Shown here piece after piece: positions 53,396 through 61,335 of a DNA stretch of 64,000 nucleotides (position 1 is its first letter; the number at the start of each line of letters is the position of its first letter). The stretch covers positions 21,201-85,200 of the IMG/VR virus record IMGVR_UViG_3300044591_001745; one strand, written 5' to 3'. The notes beneath the pieces were generated by a model. The model was not told where the DNA came from, did not search any database, and saw only the letters and a list, made by a program, of their open reading frames with translations. The translations under genes were made by a program, and so were the position numbers. The DNA comes from a virus.

Positions 53396-55432
53396 TTAAT
53401 CTTTATATACTCCTTTATATATATCATCATTGGCTCCTGAGGTAAACCAATCTGGCCCTTTATACATTGTAGTATCTTGAGATGACACAATATTTCTCCT
53501 AAAGTCACCAATCATATCATATTCTACTGGCTTTAATGTTCTATTCATTTGTCTAGCTAGCATATTAGCTATTACTAGAGCACTATATCTATCTTTGCGT
53601 AATCTTCCCTTTTTACCTCCTGGTAATTTTACTTCTGGAGTATCCCAACGATCTCTAGCATTAGGGCCGGTGCTGGTTTGCGTCATTACTATAGTGGTCA
53701 ATTCATTTTTAAGTTCTTCTATTTCTAAAATACATTCGCTAGCACTGTCATAGATAGGATTTAAATCAGTAGTCATAATGTCTTTATTTTCTTTATCTAA
53801 TGCTAAACCTAGAGTTAAATTATCAAAGCGAGGAAATAGTAATACTTTATCTTCTAGATCTTTACGTAATCCATGATTAGCTTGACTTGTCCAATCTGCC
53901 TTCGCAAATTGTACTAATTCTAGAATATGTAATCCGGATTGAGCATCTGTGTCTTTAGATTTATCGTAATCTATAACTGGCCATATAACATGCTCTCCTT
54001 CTTCTATCTTAGAAGGATCATGTAGCGCTTCTTCTATGGCAACACCACCACCCTGAGCATCCATGCCGATACGGACAGGAGGAAAACTTTTCATCAAATT
54101 GCGTATCTTGCGAGCACAAAATCCATAAAAGTCATACTCATTAGCTAGACCAGCTTTTTGTCTATCCTTAAAGTTGTTTCTATTAGTAGTCCAGCAATAT
54201 ACTATTCTAGAATGATCAGGATGTACTTCTAATATCACTATGCTAAAATTATCTTGTTCGCTAGCAGGATCGATTCCATAGATATACTTATAATTGCCAT
54301 TACCCTGAACAACAGAATCAAAAATAATTGGCTTATTATTAATTACAATATTATTTGCTTCAGTACATACACAGCTTTCTATTAAACTACGCCTGAAAAA
54401 TCCTTCACTATCATTAACAAAGCAAGCAGCATATTCCATATTGTAAATACCGGTATGAATTGTTGCTTTGGCTCGTGAAACCTGTTTATCATCCATGAAA
54501 CCTTTAGGAATTAATTCATAAGGAATACGAATAATACTATAGTCTCTCCAATTAAAGTTAGACGGAACTTCTCCTTTAAATATTTCTTCTAACTTACGTT
54601 GGTCACCCTTGCTTTCAATGATAGACTTGTATCTTTTCCAATAACTAGCAAAATGTTTAAATCCATAATCTGCTGTTCCAGATATGATTGCCTGATTACC
54701 CATTTTTAAATTAATGACATCTAATTCTGGTGTCCATAAACCAGAATCAATCATCGCCTGTCTTTTGGCTTGTTCTTTAACATTCTGAATAGGGCTAGCA
54801 GAAACAGCAGCGAACCCCGAGACTACTGTTTCATATATTTCGGGACTGATAGAAGCAAACTCGTCAGCAATAATTATATGAGCGCGTAGACCTCTAATCT
54901 TACTTCCGTCGCCCATAGGAATAGCAATTGTCCAACTATCTCCTAGGCGGATAGTACATCTATCCACATCTCTGCGAGGGCCATCATCATTTCCATTAAA
55001 GATACTTCTTAGTATAGGACTATTTCTCCAAATAGTTTCCATATACTCGAAAATGATTTTACTTTGACGGAATGCGGCGCCTACAACCACAATCTTTGTC
55101 CCAGGAAAAAATGCGCAACGGATAATACAATATAGAGCCAATAGGAACGACTTACCCCAACCACGACTAGCAATATACATAGGAAATGCGCGAATCCAAA
55201 ATTCTTGTAAAATACAAATTTGCATAGGATGCAATTCAATATCAAATAATAGTTTACAAGTAGCACCCAAGTATCTGGGATCTCTCATAATTTTCATAAG
55301 ATGTAAGTCTGGATTTTCTATATCCTCCTTATTCCTATGTATCATTATATTCTTATCAAGAGATAAGACAGATAAATCGCCTAGACCTAACCAGGCATCA
55401 TCAAACTGTTTTGTTTTTGCTGTGGACTTCAA
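53396..55432 (-). CDS. terL: Terminase large subunit
   Basis: ATP-driven DNA packaging motor and nuclease. The ATPase half shows a Walker A variant ASRGWGKS (residues 88-95), an adenine/coupling region, and Walker B HIIIADEF with catalytic Glu191. The C-terminal RNase H-type nuclease shows three acidic motifs: YGIDPASEQDN (about 387), RIGMDAQGGG (about 457) and RKDRYSALV (about 612). At 678 residues it is of normal size. The start lies within the end of the ERCC4-type nuclease gene (32-base overlap), so expression is coupled to the nuclease pair upstream. All key motifs are present, so it is probably functional. Confidence 0.95.
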   Translation of the reverse strand: MKSTAKTKQFDDAWLGLGDLSVLSLDKNIMIHRNKEDIENPDLHLMKIMRDPRYLGATCKLLFDIELHPMQICILQEFWIRAFPMYIASRGWGKSFLLALYCIIRCAFFPGTKIVVVGAAFRQSKIIFEYMETIWRNSPILRSIFNGNDDGPRRDVDRCTIRLGDSWTIAIPMGDGSKIRGLRAHIIIADEFASISPEIYETVVSGFAAVSASPIQNVKEQAKRQAMIDSGLWTPELDVINLKMGNQAIISGTADYGFKHFASYWKRYKSIIESKGDQRKLEEIFKGEVPSNFNWRDYSIIRIPYELIPKGFMDDKQVSRAKATIHTGIYNMEYAACFVNDSEGFFRRSLIESCVCTEANNIVINNKPIIFDSVVQGNGNYKYIYGIDPASEQDNFSIVILEVHPDHSRIVYCWTTNRNNFKDRQKAGLANEYDFYGFCARKIRNLMKSFPPVRIGMDAQGGGVAIEEALHDPSKIEEGEHVIWPVIDYDKSKDTDAQSGLHILELVQFAKADWTSQANHGLRKDLEDKVLLFPRFDNLTLGLALDKENKDIMTTDLNPIYDSASECILEIEELKNELTTIVMTQTSTGPNARDRWDTPEVKLPGGKKGRLRKDRYSALVIANMLARQMNRTLKPVEYDMIGDFRRNIVSSQDTTMYKGPDWFTSGANDDIYKGVYKD

Positions 55433-55880
55433 GATAGTAAACCTTATTCATTATGTATTCTGCCATCTTCTCCGCATCAGATGGACATCCGCAAAAAACA
55501 ACTTTGATATTATGAAACATTTGCCATTCAAGAATGTGCTTCATAATAAAACTAGGACTAATTTTTACTTTGTCCCACATATGTTTTGGTAAAGAAGATC
55601 CTATTGGATAACTGAGAACATTTTCTAAATCAAACTCTAATAGAATATAAGCATATTTTGTTTTAGACAATCTATCAATCACATCTTTAAATCTAGATTC
55701 TATAATATTGTTAGCTATTTCATTGATACTTTTTTTGCGTTCTATTGCCAGTAAAGGCTCTAGGCCCTCTATGCTATAGTCACCAGTATCTAGCTTTCTA
55801 TTAGCAGTAGTATAGTTATCAAACGACCACGGTTGTTGTTCTCGTGTGTCTACGATAATAGTGAAATTATTTTTTATCAT
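55401..55880 (-). CDS. ERCC4-type (XPF/Mus81-like) nuclease
   Basis: A 159-residue single-domain nuclease with the ERCC4 signature in order: VDTREQQP (Asp11, Glu14), GDYS (33-36) and the core AIERKKS (Glu47-Arg48-Lys49). It lacks helicase and helix-hairpin-helix parts, so it is a stand-alone phage form likely to cut branched or flapped DNA. It overlaps HNH upstream by 14 bases and TerL downstream by 32 bases, so it is made together with the packaging enzymes. It may trim replication intermediates or junctions before packaging. The substrate is inferred from the family. Confidence 0.88.
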   Translation of the reverse strand: MIKNNFTIIVDTREQQPWSFDNYTTANRKLDTGDYSIEGLEPLLAIERKKSINEIANNIIESRFKDVIDRLSKTKYAYILLEFDLENVLSYPIGSSLPKHMWDKVKISPSFIMKHILEWQMFHNIKVVFCGCPSDAEKMAEYIMNKVYYLEVHSKNKTV

Positions 55881-56139
55881 GATGTTGAGCTACTATTCTA
55901 AGGAATACGGCCGCATATATGTCTTCCATCCCGGTAATCATTTTATGATGTTCTTTGCATAAAGTAATACCGTTATTAGGTTCGAAACGTAAGCCAGGAT
56001 ACTGAGCCCAAGGTCTAATGTGATGAGCATTTAATTTTTTCTTACAATTACATCCTGGCCATTTGCACTGAAAGTTATCTCTTGTGTAAACTAATTTTCT
56101 CCATTTTTTGTATGCTGGATCTTCAAAGTTTCTACGCAT
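55867..56139 (-). CDS. HNH endonuclease
   Basis: A 90-residue HNH nuclease: Cys25, Cys30 and Cys32, then the catalytic AHHIRPW (His39, His40), the NNG of the motif (55-57), and CKEHH (Cys61, His64, His65). Small HNH proteins next to terminase genes are known to be needed for cos cleavage in HK97-type phages, so a packaging role is likely. The start at 56139 is chosen because it is an ATG with AAGG upstream. An in-frame TTG at 56166 is possible. It overlaps the Gmd gene by 8 bases. Confidence 0.88.
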   Translation of the reverse strand: MRRNFEDPAYKKWRKLVYTRDNFQCKWPGCNCKKKLNAHHIRPWAQYPGLRFEPNNGITLCKEHHKMITGMEDIYAAVFLRIVAQHHDKK

Positions 56140-57124
56140 TAGCAAAAGCCTTAATATCGCTGTCAACCATATCTTGTACTAAATCATCAAATGAAAAAGA
56201 CTGTTCCCAGCCTAGTGCTTTTCTAGCCAAGTCATTTCTACCACACAGATAATCTACTTCTGCTGGACGATATAGATTCTGATCTATCTCAACATATTTA
56301 GTATAGTCTAATCCAGCATAACTAAAAGATCTTTGTAAGAAATCTAAAATTGTCCAAGTTTTACCAGTGCATATAACATAATCTCTGGGCGTATCATCTT
56401 GCAACATTAAATGCATAGCATTCACATAGTCCTTAGCATGACCCCAATCCCTTTTAGCATTTAAATTGCCTAGCTTTAATGCTTCATTAGTTTGATGATT
56501 AATTACTTGTCCAATATATTTTGTAATTTTACGAGTTACAAAATTTTCTCCGCGTCTTGGGCTTTCGTGATTAAAAAGAATACCACAGCACCCAAATATG
56601 TTATAAGCATTACGGTATATTTGTACCAAACGATGACTAGCTAATTTAGCTACGCCATAAGGACTCTGTGGAATAAATGGAGTATTTTCATCTTGGTATT
56701 TGTTGTTAGCGTCATCAATACTATAATTACTGCCAAACATTTCACTAGTACTAGCTTGATAAAATTTAGTTTCTGGAGAAGAATGGCGTATAGCATCTAA
56801 AATATTAATGACTCCCAAAGTATTAATTTGAAAGGTCGTAGTAGGTTGCGCAAAACTAGTTCCAACATGGCTCTGAGCTGCCAGATTGTAAAATTCATCT
56901 GGTTGATAATGTGAGATAATTTGTAAACATCCACTAGGATCTGTTAAATCGAATTCTTCTAATGTAAAAAGTGGATGATTAATAATGTGCAATATTCTTT
57001 GAAAATTGTTTGTGCTATTTCTGCGATGTAATCCTATAACTCTGTATCCACGTTCTAATAATAGTTCTGATAAATATGATCCATCTTGACCAGTCACGCC
57101 AGTAACTAATGCTGTCTTATCCAT
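56132..57124 (-). CDS. gmd: GDP-mannose 4,6-dehydratase
   Basis: Converts GDP-D-mannose to GDP-4-keto-6-deoxy-D-mannose, the branch point to fucose, rhamnose and perosamine sugars. Rossmann motif TGVTGQDGSYL (8-18), NADP-binding GLHRRNST (31-38), catalytic Thr126/Glu128 in STSEMFG, and Tyr156-Lys160 in SPYGVAK. Substrate segments FNHESPRRGENFVTRKIT and KRDWGHAKDY are intact. At 330 residues it is slightly shorter than cellular forms. AAGGAG precedes the ATG. The next enzyme of any deoxysugar path is not in this window. It lies between a methyltransferase and HNH/TerL, so it is transcribed with packaging genes. Confidence 0.93.
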   Translation of the reverse strand: MDKTALVTGVTGQDGSYLSELLLERGYRVIGLHRRNSTNNFQRILHIINHPLFTLEEFDLTDPSGCLQIISHYQPDEFYNLAAQSHVGTSFAQPTTTFQINTLGVINILDAIRHSSPETKFYQASTSEMFGSNYSIDDANNKYQDENTPFIPQSPYGVAKLASHRLVQIYRNAYNIFGCCGILFNHESPRRGENFVTRKITKYIGQVINHQTNEALKLGNLNAKRDWGHAKDYVNAMHLMLQDDTPRDYVICTGKTWTILDFLQRSFSYAGLDYTKYVEIDQNLYRPAEVDYLCGRNDLARKALGWEQSFSFDDLVQDMVDSDIKAFANA

Positions 57125-57674
57125 TATAAACTCCTTGATTATTATGAACTAGCCAACAACCACTCATGGTTTGGATTGTTTTAAATTTTTCATTTACTGC
57201 TTGAGGTACTCCTGGCCATGAGAAATAATCATGACCAGCCATCATTCCATTATTTTTAAGTTTAGGATACCATAGTTCTATATCTTCCTTAACACATTCA
57301 TAGGCATGGCACATATCAATAAAAATAACGTCTAACGAGTTATTCTCAAATTGTTGAGCTGCGTCTTTAGATAATGCTCTGACAGGCGTAAACTTACGAT
57401 CCCCCATATTTTCTAAAAACATTTGATAGATATCTTGCTGTGTTGCTAGCTGATGAGTTGAATTGATTTCATTTTCTGATCCTTTCCAGCTGTCCACAAT
57501 ATAGACTGTAACGTCTGGCCTTTTGGCCGATACTATGTCACATAAATAAGAAGAGCTTTTACCTAGCCATGCACCACATTCAACAAATATTCCATTCTGT
57601 GGAATTTTAGATACTAGTTCATCGTATAATGTTTCAAAATCAAACCAGCCGTCTATCTGCGATGTTGCTTTCAT
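57117..57674 (-). CDS. Class I SAM methyltransferase (probably sugar O-methyltransferase)
   Basis: A 185-residue Rossmann methyltransferase of the Methyltransf_24 type: FVECGAWLGKSSSYL is the SAM-binding motif I, VYIVDSWKGSE motif II, and LDVIFIDMCHAYECVKEDIE motif IV with an aspartate/histidine metal-site pattern. MMAGHDYFSWPGVPQAVNEK is the family's late motif. Enzymes of this group commonly methylate sugars or small hydroxyl compounds. The start at 57674 is an ATG with GGAG 5 bases before it; a GTG two codons upstream is possible. It overlaps gmd by 8 bases, so a role on a deoxysugar or glycan is likely. Confidence 0.85.
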   Translation of the reverse strand: MKATSQIDGWFDFETLYDELVSKIPQNGIFVECGAWLGKSSSYLCDIVSAKRPDVTVYIVDSWKGSENEINSTHQLATQQDIYQMFLENMGDRKFTPVRALSKDAAQQFENNSLDVIFIDMCHAYECVKEDIELWYPKLKNNGMMAGHDYFSWPGVPQAVNEKFKTIQTMSGCWLVHNNQGVYNG

Positions 57675-57676
57675 GT

Positions 57677-58480
57677 TCACTCCACGGTATCTGGTGTTAG
57701 GAAAGGCTTATCTACCACGCCATCTTGGTATTCATGATATTCGCCCATTTTTTTGAAAGTACGAGATGCTGCCATGTTAAGTATTTCCATTTCTCGTCCT
57801 TCTTTTTCTCTTAACTCTTCATCTTCTAACATGCGTATTAATCCTGTCCAGCTACTTTTCCCATCTTCTATTCTTTTGATTCGTTGTTCTCGTGTAGCCT
57901 TAAGATCTTTACTAATTTTTTGCTGCTCATTAAGAAGTTTTGTATATTCATTTGTATAATTAGCGATACTGTTGCGAGCGAATCCGAGTTGAGTTTCGAG
58001 ACTAGATAATTTAGGTATGTCTCTTTGATCTTCTGGTTTTTCATATTCTTTATCCACCAGTTTTTGCAATTTCTCTGTTTCCGCAATATGACGTTTTCTT
58101 TCTTTCATGCTACGATTGATCAATATATCTATAGTAATAAATTGTTTGATTTGCAATTCTTCTGCGGGTAAAACGTCTTCTCTAAATTGACGTATTAACC
58201 CTACCCATGTATCTTCAAAGTATTGTAGTTCTCCGCTATCTTCATCAAACTGTCTTTTGATTTCATTCCAAAAGGTTTTACTATGTAATTTATATTTAAG
58301 ATAATCGTTATCTTTTTTCTCACTGTCTGATACTAATAAAGATTTTTCTTCAATGTACCTTTTAATAGGAGCATCATTACGATTTAGTCGTTCTGCTATT
58401 TCGTCTATAGATAATGATTCTACATTATCGCGTATGAATTTTTCCTCGTCTAAGCTTAGCTGTCCTCGTTTTTTGGGCAT
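57677..58480 (-). CDS. Probable terminase small subunit (HTH/coiled coil)
   Basis: A 267-residue protein with an N-terminal helix-turn-helix (LSLDEEKFIRDNVESLSIDE, then IAERLNRNDAPIKRYIEE), a long charged coiled coil (about 130-215) and a short C-terminal tail, the build of small terminase subunits. It is the only DNA-binding candidate near terL and heads the packaging module. Its HTH resembles that of the divergent regulator at 59373-59594 (FIRNN...LSDDELAAKL). It overlaps the sigma gene by 25 bases. It could instead be a transcription accessory. Confidence 0.65.
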   Translation of the reverse strand: MPKKRGQLSLDEEKFIRDNVESLSIDEIAERLNRNDAPIKRYIEEKSLLVSDSEKKDNDYLKYKLHSKTFWNEIKRQFDEDSGELQYFEDTWVGLIRQFREDVLPAEELQIKQFITIDILINRSMKERKRHIAETEKLQKLVDKEYEKPEDQRDIPKLSSLETQLGFARNSIANYTNEYTKLLNEQQKISKDLKATREQRIKRIEDGKSSWTGLIRMLEDEELREKEGREMEILNMAASRTFKKMGEYHEYQDGVVDKPFLTPDTVE

Positions 58481-59160
58481 AAGTTACTTTCGCTTATTAA
58501 GGTTTGAATATATGTTTGTAATTTTAATAGTTGCTGTTTTGGTACCTTAAGACCATGCTTAAGTTTCAAATAGTTTTCTCTGTGTTCTAATGATACGTTT
58601 TGGTCCAAAAAATCTAATATTTCTTTATTGGATATAGAGTCTACAAAGCCGCTGGACTGAGAGTGAAGAGACTCTGGTTCTTTTTCAATATATGATGGTT
58701 GCATAATATTCTTTTTGGTTTCGTTACGAGCTGACCAATTAGAATATAGCTCACAATCGTCTTTGTTGGTAAACTTGGAACATTGACTGGTTGAGCAGGC
58801 GTAATTCTTATCAAAAAATGGACAAGTTAAACAGGGCTTATCTGGCCTTTGGTAGTTATTTCTTTTGTAGTTGAATAGGCGATTGCGAATATGGGTCCAA
58901 AGGAAATTTTCAAGGGGTCTTTTATTGTCGTACTTTTGTAGTCCTTCTAAAGCAAATATATATGCTTGCTGTTTCATATCATCAAAGTCATGGTATCCAA
59001 ACTTAAATTTATATCCTAATCTTTTGCTTATATTTTCAACCACTCTAACAAATTCGCTTTCGTCTACATTATGTGGTAATGATGATTCAGCCTTCTTGGG
59101 CACTTTGGCCTTTTTCCTCAGTTTGGGCGGACTTTTGGTTATTTTTTTCTTTTTCTTCAT
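58456..59160 (-). CDS. Phage sigma factor (late transcription, gp55-like)
   Basis: A 234-residue protein with a sigma region 2-like core at residues about 55-103 (HDFDDMKQQAYIFALEGLQK, then ENFLWTHIRNRLFNYKRNNY), the part that binds RNA polymerase and melts the -10 box. It is followed by a five-Cys cluster at 110-136 (CLTC, C-x4-C, C) that probably binds zinc, then a Ser/Glu linker and a C-terminal helical part (VSLEHRENYLKLKHGLKVPK). No clear region 4 is visible, which fits late phage sigma factors that do not need a -35 box. The N terminus is very Lys-rich. The start lies inside the upstream gene (74-base overlap). Confidence 0.8.
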   Translation of the reverse strand: MKKKKKITKSPPKLRKKAKVPKKAESSLPHNVDESEFVRVVENISKRLGYKFKFGYHDFDDMKQQAYIFALEGLQKYDNKRPLENFLWTHIRNRLFNYKRNNYQRPDKPCLTCPFFDKNYACSTSQCSKFTNKDDCELYSNWSARNETKKNIMQPSYIEKEPESLHSQSSGFVDSISNKEILDFLDQNVSLEHRENYLKLKHGLKVPKQQLLKLQTYIQTLISESNLCPKNEDS

Positions 59161-59284
59161 ATAGTAATTCTGCTATGCTTTTTCCTTCTGGAAGATTTAA
59201 TTCATTTTCAGAGACCGAAACACTAGCTTCGGCCTTAACGCTAAGGGTACTAGCAACAAATGGTAGTTCGTTAGGATCGATCAT
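59087..59284 (-). CDS. Small acidic protein, first gene of late operon (65 aa)
   Basis: A 65-residue acidic protein (MIDPNELPFVASTLSVKAEA, then a Glu/Lys/Gln-rich C terminus). The ATG at 59284 follows AAGGAG with a 5-base spacer, and the start lies about 30 bases after the expected transcription start of the strong promoter at 59320-59347. The last 74 bases overlap the sigma gene in another frame. The function is unknown; position suggests an early-made or regulatory protein. Confidence 0.68.
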   Translation of the reverse strand: MIDPNELPFVASTLSVKAEASVSVSENELNLPEGKSIAELLYEEKEKNNQKSAQTEEKGQSAQEG

Positions 59285-59311
59285 TTTTTCTCCTTGCATT
59301 ATGAGATCAAC

Positions 59312-59339
59312 TTGATACTATTATATGGTTGTATACACT
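59312..59339 (+). promoter_or_regulatory. Divergent promoter for regulator-glmS-gna1 operon
   Basis: On the plus strand TTGATA, a 16-base spacer and TACACT, overlapping the opposing promoter almost completely. Both cannot be occupied at once, so expression of the two arms is likely mutually exclusive. Confidence 0.45.
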
Positions 59340-59347
59340 TTAGTCAA
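59320..59347 (-). promoter_or_regulatory. Sigma70-type promoter for late/sigma operon
   Basis: On the minus strand TTGACT, a 16-base spacer and a perfect TATAAT. The spacer also contains AGTGTATAC, a match to the RGTGTAY element. It faces left and drives the small acidic protein and sigma factor genes. It overlaps the opposing promoter of the regulator/glmS operon. Confidence 0.75.
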
Positions 59348-59372
59348 CAATATTAATCGAAAGGACCATTTT

Positions 59373-59594
59373 ATGGCAACATACAAAAAGTGGACAGAGG
59401 CCGAATTGGATTTTATCCGTAATAATCAGCAACTTTTAAGCGATGATGAACTAGCAGCAAAATTAGGCCAAATGACAGGTGGTAATGTAACAACCGCCAT
59501 GATTCGCCGTCAAAGAAGGAAGCTAGGAATTCAAAAGGCCAAGGGACGTCGCCCTAAGAATCGCAATAAGGTTGTGGAAACCGGCCAAGTCTGA
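59373..59594 (+). CDS. Small HTH DNA-binding regulator (73 aa)
   Basis: MATYKKWTEAELDFIRNNQQ, then LSDDELAAKLGQMT and IRRQRRKLGIQKAKGRRPKN: a helix-turn-helix followed by a strongly basic tail. The ATG at 59373 has AAGGA 7 bases upstream; an earlier in-frame start at 59325 lies inside the promoter and is unlikely. It is the first gene of a three-gene plus-strand operon with glmS (4-base gap) and gna1. Its location at the divergent promoters suggests it regulates them. The HTH resembles that of the probable small terminase at 57677-58480. Confidence 0.8.
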   Translation: MATYKKWTEAELDFIRNNQQLLSDDELAAKLGQMTGGNVTTAMIRRQRRKLGIQKAKGRRPKNRNKVVETGQV

Positions 59595-59598
59595 AAAG

Positions 59599-61335
59599 AT
59601 GTGTGGCATTGTGGCATATAAAGGTAGGCAGCAATGTCTACCTTTTTTGCTTGATGGACTGAAAAAGTTGGAGTATAGGGGATATGATAGTGTAGGATTG
59701 GCCTATAAAGTTGATGATAAAATAGAATTGGTGAAACAAATTGGTCGAATTGAAAACCTAACTCTTTCGGTTCCATTAAGCACACCATCATTCATGGGAA
59801 TGGGCCATACTCGCTGGGCCACCCATGGAAAACCGTCACTAGAGAATTGTCATCCTCATGTGTCGCCGGATGAGTCTTTGTATCTGGTTCATAATGGTAT
59901 AATTACAAACTATGAAAGTTTAAGGGTAAAAAATTATGCTTATTATGGAAATACTGACAGCGAAGTTTTGCTATCCGTTATTTATACAGAGTTTATCAAA
60001 CATCATGATCTGGCCGAGTGTGTGAAGACCTGTTTAAAAAAGGTTGAGGGATCGTATGCTATTGTTATTATGAGCGCCTCTAGCATGATCGTGGCGTGTA
60101 AGAATAGCTCTCTGGTTATTGGAATGGGTTCTGACGGATACTATGTGGCTAGTGATTGTGGAGCTTTGGAAGATTATGCAGATAAGGTGGTGTTCCTGGG
60201 TGAGAATACTGTGGGGGAAATTGGTCAAGATTTAAAGTTGTGGAATTTATTAGATAACTCAATGATAGAGTATAGGTCTGAGGTTTTGAATAATAAGAAT
60301 AGTAAGATTAGTAAGGGAAATTATGATCATTTCATGTTAAAGGAAATATATGAACAGTCAGAGGTGGTCAACGAATGTTTAAGGGGGCGATTGTTTGATG
60401 ATGTAAGATTAGATGAATTAGAAAAGTATAAGGATAGATTCTACGGGTGCAATACTGTTACATTATTAGGCTGTGGGTCTAGCTACTATGCATGTTTATT
60501 AGGCAAATATTATTTGGAAGAATTATGTGGAATAAAATGTTTGGTAGAAAGTGCTGGCGAATTTAGTAACAGACATCCTGTGATATCAAAAAGAGATGTT
60601 GTAATATGTTTGAGTCAGTCTGGGGAAACTGCTGATCTTTTAAATGCTGTTAGATTAGCCAAGAGTTATAATTGCTGTGTTATATCAATCTGCAATACTG
60701 ATAATTCGTCACTAACAAAACTGAGTGATTCTTACATATTGTGCAGAGCAGGAGTTGAAGTTGGTGTGGCTAGTACCAAGGGATTTACGTCACAAGTATT
60801 AGTATTGTTATTAATAGCATTATGGTTAAATTCTAATAAATTAACGAATCATTTAAATGCACTGTCTTTTTATATAGGCGAAACTTTAAAACTGTCATCT
60901 AGAATAAAAAGAGATGTGGCTTATTATAGTAGTATGGAAAGATTTTTGTTTGTTGGTAAAAAGTATAATTATCCTATAGCATTGGAAGGGGCATTAAAGT
61001 TAAAAGAGATATCATACTCTAGTGCTGAAGGATATGCCTCTTCGGAAATGAAACACGGACCTATAGCTTTGGTGGATAAAAATACTTTAGTTGTTGGTGT
61101 GGGCGGATCTGAGATTGATCATACCATTGAGGAGATAAAAGCTAGAGATGGTAATGTGATAAGAGTGGGGCCTGTGGGCAATAATATTGATTGGGGCGTT
61201 AGTGATGTTCCTGAAGAATTATGTCCTCTATTGTATGTTATAGTTCTACAGCTATTCTCTTATCATTATGCAGTGATGAAAGATAAAGACGTTGATAAAC
61301 CTAGAAATTTAGCCAAAAGTGTAACGGTGATATAA
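59599..61335 (+). CDS. glmS: Glutamine-fructose-6-phosphate aminotransferase
   Basis: Makes glucosamine-6-phosphate from fructose-6-phosphate and glutamine. MCGIVAYKG gives the N-terminal Cys2 nucleophile, which fixes the start at 59599. RWATHGKPSLENCHPH (72-87), HNGIITNYES and GNTDSEVL complete the glutaminase domain. The first SIS domain shows LLGCGSSYYACLLGKYYLEE, SQSGETADLLNA and VASTKGFTSQ. The second shows ALEGALKLKEISYSSAEGYA, SSEMKHGPIALVD and the C-terminal DKPRNLAKSVTV. At 578 residues it is slightly shorter than the 609-residue E. coli enzyme but has no missing motif, so it should be active. Its stop overlaps the gna1 start by 1 base (TAATG). Confidence 0.96.
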   Translation: MCGIVAYKGRQQCLPFLLDGLKKLEYRGYDSVGLAYKVDDKIELVKQIGRIENLTLSVPLSTPSFMGMGHTRWATHGKPSLENCHPHVSPDESLYLVHNGIITNYESLRVKNYAYYGNTDSEVLLSVIYTEFIKHHDLAECVKTCLKKVEGSYAIVIMSASSMIVACKNSSLVIGMGSDGYYVASDCGALEDYADKVVFLGENTVGEIGQDLKLWNLLDNSMIEYRSEVLNNKNSKISKGNYDHFMLKEIYEQSEVVNECLRGRLFDDVRLDELEKYKDRFYGCNTVTLLGCGSSYYACLLGKYYLEELCGIKCLVESAGEFSNRHPVISKRDVVICLSQSGETADLLNAVRLAKSYNCCVISICNTDNSSLTKLSDSYILCRAGVEVGVASTKGFTSQVLVLLLIALWLNSNKLTNHLNALSFYIGETLKLSSRIKRDVAYYSSMERFLFVGKKYNYPIALEGALKLKEISYSSAEGYASSEMKHGPIALVDKNTLVVGVGGSEIDHTIEEIKARDGNVIRVGPVGNNIDWGVSDVPEELCPLLYVIVLQLFSYHYAVMKDKDVDKPRNLAKSVTVI

